This document shows, piece after piece, positions 8,474 through 18,427 of a stretch of 42,357 nucleotides of DNA (position 1 is the stretch's first letter; every line of letters begins with the position of its first letter). Location of the stretch: positions 1 to 42,357 of the forward strand of contig JAIRZF010000116.1 in NCBI GenBank assembly GCA_031267385.1. Reading direction: 5' to 3'. The stretch is from Dysgonamonadaceae bacterium (lineage in GTDB: Bacteria > Bacteroidota > Bacteroidia > Bacteroidales > Azobacteroidaceae). A program made the position numbers and the translations under genes. The notes beneath the pieces were generated by a model. That model did not search any database, had not been told where the DNA came from, and was given only the letters and a program-made list of their open reading frames with translations.

Positions 8474-11400
8474 TATCTTCGGTAATTGAATTCCGTACTA
8501 CTACCTTTGCCTTCCCTTCCCGGCAACCAATATTGTAAAGAGATTGTGTAAGCGCCTTGTTCCAATACGGGAAAACCCCTTGTCGGGTCGTTCAGGATAT
8601 GTCCTTTGATATTGTTATCAATCACAATTCGCTGGATTTCCTTAAAGTCCAGGAAATAATAGAAAGGAAGGGCATATGCATATTGAAAATAATCCGCTCC
8701 GAAATCAGATACGGTGATGGCTTTGAATGGTGGTATCCCATATTCATCCTGTCTGGAAAGAGTAAATTGTCCGTTGACGGGATAATTCTGATACAGGCGG
8801 GGATAAATAGTATGCCGGTAATAATTGTCCTCCGGGATGGCTTCAACTGCGATGAGAGGATCTGTTCCCTGATTTCCTCTGATTTCCAGATCTTCAAACG
8901 GTTCTATTCCGGCCTTTTTCATGTACAACACCAGGATATCATTTCCAATTACTTCAAACAAAGGCAATCCTCCCCTATTGGAGTTTTCTACTTTATGCCT
9001 GAATGTGCTGTAAGCGCTTGAAGAGAAAGGATAATTCAATATGGATTTACCGTCGCCCGAACGAACAACGTCGGAAGCTTCTTTTACTGTTTGTGTCACT
9101 GTATTTTCGCTGTCGTAATTGAAAATTTCAACCTCTTTACTTTTTCCGCCTTCAGTAGAGCCGCTATTTTCATTCAATATGAATAAATTAAACTCGAAAC
9201 TGCTATTCCGGGAAACCCTTGGAAGTCCGAATGAAATCTTTTTCCCGGAATAATCATAACTGAAACCGGATGAACCGACAATGGATCCTTCCGAATTGAT
9301 TTGACTCTGAAAACTTCCTTTTCCTTCAAAAAGATACGATTGGTCTTGTCGTAATACGATGTATCCGTTACTGCTCTCGTCAGGATAAAAATACTGTTGT
9401 CCGGGTGACGGATAGGCATAAAGTATGTTATGAAGAGGAATTGTCTCCGGGCGTTTTCCCGTCGTAAATGAACTCTCGCGTTTTTCTTCTCCCGACAATA
9501 GCTTCCAGGCGCCATTTTCCCATTCTTCCACCACAACACTTGCTTTGACTTTCAGGCTTTTTTCTCCGGGTAATACGGAATATGGGATCAACGTGGCAAC
9601 ATCATGACTTTTGTTCCACTCTATCGTCGCCGGCAATTGAGTATTCCCTTCGTATACTGCAAATTCTTTTAGCAGGACACGGTATCTGGCTCCTCCGTCA
9701 TCGAGAGAGAACTCCCTGTTTTCCTGAAGTGTAAGGGTCAGTTGAGGCGCTGTAAACACATCCGATTTTTGACTGCCATCCACCGGCGTCATATCTCCTA
9801 TTAAAATCATATCGATTGGAGGCGCTCCGGGATAAGTCAGATTGCATTTTTCTCCTAAAGTAAATTTGAAACGCATATCACCCTTGACCAAACCGCCCAA
9901 AAGATTAAATTTAGCTCCAATATCACCCCTCAACCATATCGGATTGGGCAGTTGAGCTTGCAACAGGGCGGCAACTCCTGTCTTGAGAATCGGGATTCTC
10001 AGTTTGATAAATTTCAGATTTACTTTAACTCCCATTTCTCCTCCCAGATAGGCATACGCTTGTCCCTGGGCATACCATCCGTTGATTCCGATAGATCCGG
10101 AATGGCCGGCACATTGCATGTTTCCATAATCCCTTAACATGATATCGAATCCCATTCCGGCATAAAATTTGGCATACAATATCAGGAAATCCAGGTCTCC
10201 GGTTTCAATTCCGAGTGCGGAACCAAAAGCAAATCCGCCGCCCTTACTCAAAAGAGAGCCGGATCGGGAATTCCCATTGATCCCGATGTTGTGTTCTCCC
10301 AGAATATCGGCTACATGTCCGGGGGGAGGTAAGGCATCAGGCATATGATTTCCGGTCATGAAATAAGATTTGGATTCAACGGTCGCCAGACTGGGGATCC
10401 CTACCTGGAGACCAATAGGCCTTTGCGGGGTGCCTAAATGCAGATACCATGTTGAAGGATCTATGTGTAAAACTCCGCTACCTGCCAGATTATCAGAATT
10501 GACTCCACGGACAATTCCTCCGGCCAGGCTGACGTATATTTCAAAGTTTGCATGAAATTCCTGCTGTTCAAAATTGTAATACATCCCCATGTGGGCGGCT
10601 ACCGCAGAATTTTTGATCTCATCTTTAGAAGCTTCCCGGATGTCCGGATCATTTGCCCGGTCGGTTTCCTTATTCGATTCTCCGGAAGATCCGGCAGCAG
10701 ATGAGAGTTTTTTCTCAAGTTCCATGAGTTTTCCGAGTTTTCCGGTGAGCTTGGATTGTATATTTGAAAATTCCAGGTCTTCCATGAAAAGAACAGACCC
10801 GAAAAGCCCTAAATATCGCACTCCTCCTGTTTTGTAAAATTCGATTTCAAAAGCGGCATCACCTTTCATGGCTTTACCGCCGATGTTGAAAAGTATGGCA
10901 GACTTTAATCCGATTCCCATTTGGGGATCAGGGATATATTTACATCCGGATGATGTAAATGAGCCTCCGGACTCTTTTTTCATCCCACTGCTCAGTCCTC
11001 CGCCAAATCCGTTGATTGATAAAGGGCCTAAAGGGATGGCTACTCCTTGAGGGAATTCCGCTAACCCGTCGACATACCAGTAGCGATGTTCTTCTTTTTT
11101 TCCAAAGATTGCAGATGATTTTATGTGAAGTCCGGCCAAAGGCTTTTTAAAAGTCATATCCAGGTTTCCTTTGAAGCCATCTCCATACTCCGGATCCTTT
11201 TTCATGATAGCCAGTTCTCCGCTAAGCGATACCGCATTTGCAATGGTGCAGTCAATTTTGACCCCGGAAATATCCGTTTTTTCGTATTCCCAGTAGTGTC
11301 GATTCTCATTTGTGATATATTTGGCTTTAATTTCCAGTCTTGAACTTGCATGAATAAACTGTTTGTCCAGATTCAGACTCAGATTAAAACCCAATACCAC

Positions 11401-12882
11401 ATTCTTTGAAGGAGCAGTTAATTTCACGTCCGATATGCTCACCGGAAATCCGAATAGATTTATTTCACCGCTATATCCCATACTTTTCACCTGGATATAA
11501 GGATCAACAGTCTTTAGTATCAGGTTTGTAAATTCGATATTCTTTAAATTGGAATTGCCGGTAGTATCTTCTTTTTCCGGTTCGGTAGAACTCATAGGAT
11601 CTTTAGGATCGGCATTGATGTCCAGGTAACCGCTTAACCTGGCTTCCGGTAAGAATTTCTCATCTTTTATTTCCAGGATGACGGACGAATTCTTTTTCAG
11701 AACAGCTTTTGCCGCCAGAAAATCAAATTTAAGACTGTCTTTTAATGCAACAGACATGCTGTAATGATCATTTTCGGCTATAATTGCTTCATAATTGAGT
11801 AGCGCTTGTTTTTTGGAGACCGGTAATCCGATAAGGCCTTTGAAACCGGCGGCAGTGATCGTGTTTGATTCCAATTCCATCAGGAAGTCATCAATAGAAA
11901 AAGCCCATCCGGATGCATTTCCTATGTCGACAGGTAAAATGTTTGTTGCTGTAAACTTTCCGGAAATTCCTCTGTCGTCTATCAGCATGTCATTGGCATC
12001 AAATGAGATACGTCCTTTATCAAATGAAAAAGCTTCGGGCAGGGTAATTTTGACTTCCCGGAAATATGCACCTCTCCACAATCCCGGACTTGTTTTATCA
12101 ACCCCTTCGTATTTAGAAGGGAAACGAATAGCCGAGGGATTTTTGAAGTCGCTGAGATCGAGGGATGCGCTTTTAATGTCGAAAATAAATCCGTTCAGAC
12201 CTTTGATTGCAAACCGGGGCAGGCTTATTTCGACTAATAAGTCGTTCCAGTCCTGTACCACTGTCCGGAACGAACTGGTGACCGGTTTTCCCGTTGGTTT
12301 TCCGTTACTGCTGACTTGCTCAATCATTTTATCGGAAAATGTAATTTCTCCGCAGACTGACAACTCTTTGAATCCGACACATTCGATTTTCACATACGTC
12401 AGATTATTCATTCCGGATTCGGATTCGGGAGCCCTTCCTGTTGTTGCATCCATTCCACCTTTAAGAATGAGTTCCATACTACCGCTGATAGGTATTTTGA
12501 AATCATCCAGCAGGACGAGATAAGCGTCGCCTATAAAACTTCCTTCATAGGAAAATTTGACATTTTGTGCACCGAAGAACAAGACCTTGTCTTTTTGAGG
12601 AATTTTCATCCGGGCAAAAACAGTGAATTCGGCATGTGTCTCCAGAAATTTAATACTACTTACAGCAACGGTAAATTCACTATTACCGATAGTTTGTTTC
12701 AGTCCTACCGGAAGCGTTTGTAATTCTGAATTATTCAGTTCTTCGCAATATTTCCCGGATTGATCCAATTTCTCGAATACCTGTTCGGCTTCAGCCCGAA
12801 CGTCGGCTTTGATCTCATATGGCTTTGGAAAAAAGTTGAAAAGAACGAAAAAACAGAATGGAAGTAACATTCTTTTTTTCAT
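8473..12882 (-). CDS. Very large beta-rich secreted protein of unknown function (1469 aa)
   Basis: A signal peptide (MKKRMLLPFCFFVLFNFF...) opens the protein. Residues about 60-620 are a succession of alternating short hydrophobic strands, of the kind seen in long beta-solenoid or beta-sandwich stacks (for example FDIKSASLDLSDF, GRISFDANDMLIDDRGISG). Residues about 800-1015 carry the most distinctive block: WYLHLGTPQRPIGLQVGI, MLRDYGNMQC, GSIGINGWYAQGQAYAYL and LPNPIWLRGDIGAKF. From about 1040 on there are Ig-like segments. I recall similar blocks in large hypothetical proteins across Bacteroidota, without known function. No T9SS tail, lipobox or membrane anchor is visible. It follows the two AT-rich membrane genes in the operon. 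Plausibly a structural shell or scaffold of a surface assembly, but that is inference. Confidence 0.75.
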   Translation of the reverse strand: MKKRMLLPFCFFVLFNFFPKPYEIKADVRAEAEQVFEKLDQSGKYCEELNNSELQTLPVGLKQTIGNSEFTVAVSSIKFLETHAEFTVFARMKIPQKDKVLFFGAQNVKFSYEGSFIGDAYLVLLDDFKIPISGSMELILKGGMDATTGRAPESESGMNNLTYVKIECVGFKELSVCGEITFSDKMIEQVSSNGKPTGKPVTSSFRTVVQDWNDLLVEISLPRFAIKGLNGFIFDIKSASLDLSDFKNPSAIRFPSKYEGVDKTSPGLWRGAYFREVKITLPEAFSFDKGRISFDANDMLIDDRGISGKFTATNILPVDIGNASGWAFSIDDFLMELESNTITAAGFKGLIGLPVSKKQALLNYEAIIAENDHYSMSVALKDSLKFDFLAAKAVLKKNSSVILEIKDEKFLPEARLSGYLDINADPKDPMSSTEPEKEDTTGNSNLKNIEFTNLILKTVDPYIQVKSMGYSGEINLFGFPVSISDVKLTAPSKNVVLGFNLSLNLDKQFIHASSRLEIKAKYITNENRHYWEYEKTDISGVKIDCTIANAVSLSGELAIMKKDPEYGDGFKGNLDMTFKKPLAGLHIKSSAIFGKKEEHRYWYVDGLAEFPQGVAIPLGPLSINGFGGGLSSGMKKESGGSFTSSGCKYIPDPQMGIGLKSAILFNIGGKAMKGDAAFEIEFYKTGGVRYLGLFGSVLFMEDLEFSNIQSKLTGKLGKLMELEKKLSSAAGSSGESNKETDRANDPDIREASKDEIKNSAVAAHMGMYYNFEQQEFHANFEIYVSLAGGIVRGVNSDNLAGSGVLHIDPSTWYLHLGTPQRPIGLQVGIPSLATVESKSYFMTGNHMPDALPPPGHVADILGEHNIGINGNSRSGSLLSKGGGFAFGSALGIETGDLDFLILYAKFYAGMGFDIMLRDYGNMQCAGHSGSIGINGWYAQGQAYAYLGGEMGVKVNLKFIKLRIPILKTGVAALLQAQLPNPIWLRGDIGAKFNLLGGLVKGDMRFKFTLGEKCNLTYPGAPPIDMILIGDMTPVDGSQKSDVFTAPQLTLTLQENREFSLDDGGARYRVLLKEFAVYEGNTQLPATIEWNKSHDVATLIPYSVLPGEKSLKVKASVVVEEWENGAWKLLSGEEKRESSFTTGKRPETIPLHNILYAYPSPGQQYFYPDESSNGYIVLRQDQSYLFEGKGSFQSQINSEGSIVGSSGFSYDYSGKKISFGLPRVSRNSSFEFNLFILNENSGSTEGGKSKEVEIFNYDSENTVTQTVKEASDVVRSGDGKSILNYPFSSSAYSTFRHKVENSNRGGLPLFEVIGNDILVLYMKKAGIEPFEDLEIRGNQGTDPLIAVEAIPEDNYYRHTIYPRLYQNYPVNGQFTLSRQDEYGIPPFKAITVSDFGADYFQYAYALPFYYFLDFKEIQRIVIDNNIKGHILNDPTRGFPVLEQGAYTISLQYWLPGREGKGSSTEFNYRR

Positions 12883-12943
12883 ACTGTTTCGTTTTTATTG
12901 TTTGGTTTGATTCATTGTTTTTTGTTATTATAATTATAAATGT

Positions 12944-13363
12944 TTACAGGGCAGGGGTAATCATGAGATATATTCCCAGCGTGGTCATTAACGTATTGGC
13001 ATATATTCCCCAATAACTTATGATAATATCGTTCCTTTCCATGATATGATAAACTAAATAAGTGCAGGAAAGAATCAAAGAACAAATAAAGAATGCTATT
13101 TTAATATCAGAGTTAAATGAGACAGAAATGCAAAATATTATGTATGTATATATCAAAGATACAAACAAATATAAATAATTTTGTATTTTATAATTTTTCA
13201 AATAAGACACAATTAGAGTAAATAAGATTGAAAATATATAAAAAGGAATAATAAAAAAGACGTAATAGACAAAAATATTCGATTTTACCATTGTCATTAT
13301 TATTGTTGCAATATAAACGATACAAAATATGCTTAAATATTTGTTGTAATTTTTATTTTTCAT
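12944..13363 (-). CDS. Small polytopic membrane protein (about five TM helices), candidate immunity protein
   Basis: 139 residues with hydrophobic segments at about 9-25, 31-54, 61-83, 87-106 and 116-136. There is almost no soluble part and no recognisable family. The DNA is strikingly AT-rich: line 13201-13260 is 10/60 G+C, against 31/60 at 10201-10260 in the neighbouring 1469-aa gene. It sits 24 bp behind the 345-aa gene and 61 bp before the 1469-aa gene, on the same strand. The small size, inner-membrane nature, AT-richness and position after a toxin-like gene fit an immunity protein. An accessory membrane protein is the alternative. Confidence 0.7.
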   Translation of the reverse strand: MKNKNYNKYLSIFCIVYIATIIMTMVKSNIFVYYVFFIIPFYIFSILFTLIVSYLKNYKIQNYLYLFVSLIYTYIIFCISVSFNSDIKIAFFICSLILSCTYLVYHIMERNDIIISYWGIYANTLMTTLGIYLMITPAL

Positions 13364-13387
13364 TGCTTTTATAGTGGATTTATTTTT

Positions 13388-14425
13388 TTATCTAATCTGG
13401 TACATTGGTCTTGGCATATAACCATGATTTTTTGTTGACCTGTATTTTCGTGATGTTTGGTAGCGTAAGTATTTTTTATTTTCTATTGTGATAGTATCGA
13501 AGAAGAATTTGTCCTGCCAAAACCCTTTTTTCATAGGGTGAAGATGTTCTTGATATTCTTCTGTTTTAAGGAAATAGTTACCCATATAATTAAAATGGGA
13601 TGAAATTACTTCATTTGTGTAAATTTCTCGGGTATATTTATCATATTGAGAGACAGGATGAGAATAGGGATAAACATCAATTCCACAATCTTTTTTTTCA
13701 CAAAATAAAACCATGCCATTGTAGTAATTTATATCAAAACTCGGTGTTGTGTTTTTGTGGGTTAATATGGCTATAAAATGTTGGCAAGAAGGAGAATACA
13801 TGATAAATTCACATTGAATGGAATTTCTGATACTGTGAAACCCTACGGTATCCGGTTCCCTATAATTATGGCTTAATAAGTCGTTAATCAAAGAGAGTCG
13901 GACAGAATCACTCATGTGTTCATCATTCTTAGCTCCTTCATCAAATGACGAAAATAAGCTCTTGATACCGTGAATTAATTTATTCTGATCTTCTAAAACG
14001 ATTTTTTTATCAGGATAAAATAGTATAGCGTTTTGTAATGTTTTTTGAGCTTCTTTTTTAACAACTTCCGCATTTTTCTTTATGCGATTAATTTCTTCTT
14101 CTATGGTTGGAGGTTTGGGACGTATAATAGACATGGAAATCTTATAATTGACAACAGATATACCAATTAATAAAATGATTAATGAAATCCATGTAATATT
14201 TTCATTTGTATATTTGTATATTAGACGAATGGAAATCCAGCATATAAAGGAAAAAAACACACATAAAGCAATGACGCGAATTTTAATGAACAGTTCTATC
14301 AAAGAGCCTGCTAGTTCAGATGTGTTTGATAGATATTTGAAACAATGAAATCCTATCAAAAGATTGACAATAAGCACTAGCCAGAAGGCTGTTTTGGCTA
14401 TCGAATTCAAATTTTCATGATCCAT
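13388..14425 (-). CDS. Three-TM membrane protein with soluble C-terminal domain, candidate immunity or accessory protein
   Basis: 345 residues. Three N-terminal TM segments (about 12-30, 46-68 and 76-96) are followed by a charged, probably helical linker with EEEINRIKKNAEVVKKEAQK. A soluble domain of about 200 residues comes next, with no family I recognise (motifs YSPSCQHFIAILTHKN, YYNGMVLFCEKKDCG). The DNA is AT-rich, like the gene that follows it and like the 3' end of the TANFOR gene before it. It starts 51 bp after the TANFOR gene stop, the usual immunity position in polymorphic toxin loci. No signal peptide separate from the first TM helix is seen, so it likely stays in the inner membrane. 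Confidence 0.72.
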   Translation of the reverse strand: MDHENLNSIAKTAFWLVLIVNLLIGFHCFKYLSNTSELAGSLIELFIKIRVIALCVFFSFICWISIRLIYKYTNENITWISLIILLIGISVVNYKISMSIIRPKPPTIEEEINRIKKNAEVVKKEAQKTLQNAILFYPDKKIVLEDQNKLIHGIKSLFSSFDEGAKNDEHMSDSVRLSLINDLLSHNYREPDTVGFHSIRNSIQCEFIMYSPSCQHFIAILTHKNTTPSFDINYYNGMVLFCEKKDCGIDVYPYSHPVSQYDKYTREIYTNEVISSHFNYMGNYFLKTEEYQEHLHPMKKGFWQDKFFFDTITIENKKYLRYQTSRKYRSTKNHGYMPRPMYQIR

Positions 14426-14476
14426 ATTTTGTTTATTTTTGGAGTTTTAATCTAACAAGGTTAAGTATAACAATCA

Positions 14477-17400
14477 TTATTTTCGTGGTTTAATATATCC
14501 GTCTTCGATCACTTTTAATTCAAACACCCATCCATAATTGCTAATAAAATGGCTTTTAAGGAATCCCTGCGATACATCGCTTGGAATATAGGCCCGTTTA
14601 CCGTCAATTCCTCCGACAGGACACTGTGGAGCGACGCCGTCCAGTAACCAGGGTTGATCTTTCAATTTATCTTCACGGCTACCATATTGCCAAACATCTT
14701 CCCATTCAGCTGTATTTACCTCTCCACAACTTGGATTTTCCGGTGCAAAAATGTAAAGACGTCCCAAAGTTAATCCTTTTAATTCAGATTTCATGGCATT
14801 TTTAACTTCATCTATTATGCCTAAAGCGTGAGCAAATCCCATGCTATGACAAATAATATCAAGAGTATCCTGAACGATTCCGGAATCATTTTTACTACAA
14901 CTAATGCTTAATTCCTTTACAAATTCCTTGCCACTTAATCTTCCGTTTGATCGTCTGGTGTTAAAACCGTTTACATTAGGAGCGTTATTCAGTTCTACAC
15001 AAGGAGCGGAGTGATAACATGGATTAGGCAATGGTATCCCTTTTACTATAATAAAGGGTATGAGAGTGTTGTAAGAACTCACACAACTGGCGGCAAACAA
15101 TCCTATTGTTTTGTGATTGGATGTCCCAATATTATCATGTCCTGTGACATAAAATGATTCTTTTGATTTTAATAAACCGGCCATGTTTTTTGAGAAGTCA
15201 TCCCAATAATCCATTATATCAACTTCAGAGATATCTTTTCTTACAAAATTTATTGCATCCAATTTACTTTCAGGCAAGTCTTTAGTATAACTGCTATTGG
15301 GATTTATAAATTCCCAGAATTCGGATTGCCAATTATATCCTGATACGAATAACGATATGGAACCTGCCTTGTTTTGTCCCAGATATGCCAATAAAGCCAA
15401 TTGTTCTTTTTCTGTTTCGAGCATAATACGTACTCCAATGTCTTCGAATAAGATAAGATAAATCGTGTTTCCCCATCCGTCAATACTGGTATTCTTTACT
15501 AACTTGGGCTGTTTAACTGTTTTTTCAATTTCAGATATCCTGATTTTAATTGATTGATATTTTTGGCTGCCAATGTATACACCATCGCTATTTGTTTCCA
15601 GTAAACTGGCGAATATCTTAAAGGAACTTCCTTTTTGAATTGATGATTTTGTGTCTCGTAGAAACTCCAAAACTCTTTCGTTTCCACTTTTGGCCATTCC
15701 ATCCTCGTCACTCTCGAACGGATTCACCAGCCATGCCGGATCATGAATTTCGTCCCACTGCCATTTCGCAAAGTGTGTTCCTTCCCCATAATCCATCAGA
15801 TTATTTGTTTTCCCTTCCAGCGATTGTGCCGTACTGCCGTATTCGCCATCAAAAGTGTGACGTAATTTGAACATCCCGTGTCCTAATTCGTGTGCTATAG
15901 TCCGGTTGATATCTCCTCCGCTTTGGGTAAAAACATATCCGAATTGTTTCCCTCTGGGCATGTCTCCCATCATGGATTGCCCGTTGATTGAACCTTCATT
16001 GAGTATGAATATATAAGCTGTATTTTTATCCAGGCTACCTCTGGAGATCCGGTATGCAGTATTCATTTCTTTCATTTCGTCGGTATACCGGGAGAAAAAT
16101 GAACTACCCTCCGAATGAAGGTCGATGTCCGGGTATGTAAAACTGGAATCTGATTCCACATTCCATTGGATGCCTACTTTCCCGTATACGGCATTTAAAT
16201 ACTCCCCGATCTCATGTGAGTCCACATAATTTTCGTTCACAGGAATCAACCTGACATTGAAAGTTTTCTCAGGATAAGATAATATTTTCAGTTTGCCAAG
16301 GGTAAGATATCCTCCTTTCCCGTCCGGATAGAGGGCGAATAGATCCTGGGCATCATTTTCTTTTCCTCCCGCGATATGAAGTTGCCCGTCTTTCGGTTCA
16401 ATACTATAGCCTGCTTTTGTCCTGAAAATAATGCTGTCTTCATTCAGTTTTTTATCCGTTTTGTTCACTTTGAAACGGACATATTCGCTTTTGCCGGAAG
16501 GAATTAGTTGACAGGCAACAGGATATGTCCCTATAAATTCGTAAGTATTTTTGTTTACTATTAAAGAGACCGTCTTGTAATAATCCTGCCAGGTATCGAA
16601 TGAATAGCTTGAATTGTCTCCTTCTAAAAACTCCACAACAGCTTTTTGTGTAGCAATAGTCGTTTCACTGAAACTTCCTTCTGTCAGAGGTTTATCATTT
16701 TTCCCTATTTGTTCCGAAGAAGTTTTTCCGTCTTCATCCTTTGTGAAAACAACGATATTACCATCACTGTCTTCTACGATGTAGGTGTATGGATTCCCGG
16801 ATGTGAATATTTCCCGGTCTTCTTCCGGTATTTTTACTGTTCCTACGGCATTTCCATCCTTATCATTGATCACGAGGTTTCCACTATCGGCGTCATACTC
16901 AGCCGTTGCTTCATTCGGAATGGAAAAATTCGCCTTTACTTTGCTTTCTACGGCTCCGGTCTTAGTGAATCCGGTCTCGCTTCCGCCATGCCACAAACGA
17001 TCCAGATCGGCAATGAGTTTTTCATCCTTATCGTATGATGCTTCAATAGAGCCGTCAACCAGTTGATACTCTTTATTGATTTTAACGCCGGAAAACCGGA
17101 CTGCTATTTTCACAAATCCGAATAAAGGCAATGTTGTCCATCCGGTTCCGGTAAAAACGCCGTTTGAACCTTTTGATTCGATTACTGTGACCGGAAAATC
17201 TCCGGCGATGAAGACGTCTGCCGGATTTAATTTTGCCAATGGATCGAAATTGCTTTTATCAAATGAAGGGATCATACCGCAACTGATTTTGAATTTTTCT
17301 TTCCAATTTTCCAGGATAGCAGTATAAATCTCGCTGTAAGTAATGCTTCCGTCGCTGCAAACGGTTCCGACTTTGTATTCATATTCAATGTCGAAAGCCA

Positions 17401-18427
17401 AATCAAAAATACGGGCGTAATCCTGATTCCCTTTTATGACGACCCATTCGTTACCGGAATTTTTAAGCCGGTATGCCACCAATGAAATTTCAGCATTGGG
17501 TTCTGGAGTCCATTCTATGACCAAGTGATCCCTATCCTGGGAATGACGAATATTTTGCGGGGCATAACAACTTTGAGCGATGGAAAATGTATATATTTCA
17601 CTGAATCCATTGTTCTCAAAGAGACTGAGTTCATCCGCACCATCTTTTGCTATCGCCTGAACTTGCCAGGCATAACGTTTACTTTCCATCAAAGTCGGCA
17701 TCATTACGGTATAAGGTAAAGCCGTTGTCCGGATTGTTGTCGAGTAAATCTCCGGAGAATAGAGGAATCCTGCTTCCGGCGCGATGTTTTCGTCCCAAAT
17801 TTCTTTCAATATAAATTTGTATTCCACATCACTCAGATTCTGATGCCGGGGCGTCCATTGGAACAGGATGTTCTGAGCTTCCTGAAACGGCAGACTAATC
17901 CCTTTCTGTGGTAAATTAAGGATAGGCGGCCGGTTGAGGGCAATCCAGGCGCGGGCGCAGGAATTTTGGGAAATGATCTTGTTTGTTTGAACTTCTATTA
18001 CGAAAACGCAGAACTCGATCATTCCTTCCGGGAATTGGCCGTTGGGAAGTATTCCCTGGATGTTCAGGTTTTCATATTGCAGGTAAGGGCTCAGGTCGTT
18101 TTGTGTCAGCAGGTATGGGGTGCCGGATTGCAGTTGTATCACAGGATAGGAGACATGATCTTTTGTCTCCAGCCGGACGCCGTTTCCGGCTTTGATACTG
18201 AAGTGTAATTTTACATTTACCAGCGGTTCCATGAGATCCCTGTTCAATAAAGTAATGGATAGTTTGGGCTTTGCCGGGTTGTAGTAATCTTCCGGTTTGA
18301 GGCTATAGGGAGGGTTTATAAAGGCGTTCACCTGTACCGGATAAGTCAACCGCAAATTTTGAGATTGAGAGGGTAATATGCTAAAATAGAAGCAGGTGAC
18401 GAGAAGAATTAAATGATTGTATTTCAT
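14477..18427 (-). CDS. TANFOR-like protein with metalloprotease and C-terminal alpha/beta-hydrolase-like module (putative polymorphic toxin)
   Basis: Signal peptide at 1-22. Residues about 25-165 resemble the TANFOR region of Bacteroidales proteins (VQVNAFINPPYSL, RLETKD, CARAWIALNRPPI). FN3-like segments follow at about 170-375, then an unassigned stretch to about 720. A zincin-type metalloprotease spans about 720-900: HELGH at 846-850, a further His at H857 (KLRH), and a NLMDY Met-turn at 876-880. After about 905 comes a separate module of about 410 residues. It has an LFVSGYN strand, a CHSMG nucleophile elbow (S1195) and a late His (KSHF, H1293), as in lipase-like alpha/beta hydrolases. 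The DNA for this last module is AT-richer (19/60 at 15181-15240) than the part before it (25/60 at 15841-15900). Inference: a surface toxin with a releasing protease and an exchangeable tip. A self-processing surface lipase is the alternative. Confidence 0.78.
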   Translation of the reverse strand: MKYNHLILLVTCFYFSILPSQSQNLRLTYPVQVNAFINPPYSLKPEDYYNPAKPKLSITLLNRDLMEPLVNVKLHFSIKAGNGVRLETKDHVSYPVIQLQSGTPYLLTQNDLSPYLQYENLNIQGILPNGQFPEGMIEFCVFVIEVQTNKIISQNSCARAWIALNRPPILNLPQKGISLPFQEAQNILFQWTPRHQNLSDVEYKFILKEIWDENIAPEAGFLYSPEIYSTTIRTTALPYTVMMPTLMESKRYAWQVQAIAKDGADELSLFENNGFSEIYTFSIAQSCYAPQNIRHSQDRDHLVIEWTPEPNAEISLVAYRLKNSGNEWVVIKGNQDYARIFDLAFDIEYEYKVGTVCSDGSITYSEIYTAILENWKEKFKISCGMIPSFDKSNFDPLAKLNPADVFIAGDFPVTVIESKGSNGVFTGTGWTTLPLFGFVKIAVRFSGVKINKEYQLVDGSIEASYDKDEKLIADLDRLWHGGSETGFTKTGAVESKVKANFSIPNEATAEYDADSGNLVINDKDGNAVGTVKIPEEDREIFTSGNPYTYIVEDSDGNIVVFTKDEDGKTSSEQIGKNDKPLTEGSFSETTIATQKAVVEFLEGDNSSYSFDTWQDYYKTVSLIVNKNTYEFIGTYPVACQLIPSGKSEYVRFKVNKTDKKLNEDSIIFRTKAGYSIEPKDGQLHIAGGKENDAQDLFALYPDGKGGYLTLGKLKILSYPEKTFNVRLIPVNENYVDSHEIGEYLNAVYGKVGIQWNVESDSSFTYPDIDLHSEGSSFFSRYTDEMKEMNTAYRISRGSLDKNTAYIFILNEGSINGQSMMGDMPRGKQFGYVFTQSGGDINRTIAHELGHGMFKLRHTFDGEYGSTAQSLEGKTNNLMDYGEGTHFAKWQWDEIHDPAWLVNPFESDEDGMAKSGNERVLEFLRDTKSSIQKGSSFKIFASLLETNSDGVYIGSQKYQSIKIRISEIEKTVKQPKLVKNTSIDGWGNTIYLILFEDIGVRIMLETEKEQLALLAYLGQNKAGSISLFVSGYNWQSEFWEFINPNSSYTKDLPESKLDAINFVRKDISEVDIMDYWDDFSKNMAGLLKSKESFYVTGHDNIGTSNHKTIGLFAASCVSSYNTLIPFIIVKGIPLPNPCYHSAPCVELNNAPNVNGFNTRRSNGRLSGKEFVKELSISCSKNDSGIVQDTLDIICHSMGFAHALGIIDEVKNAMKSELKGLTLGRLYIFAPENPSCGEVNTAEWEDVWQYGSREDKLKDQPWLLDGVAPQCPVGGIDGKRAYIPSDVSQGFLKSHFISNYGWVFELKVIEDGYIKPRK

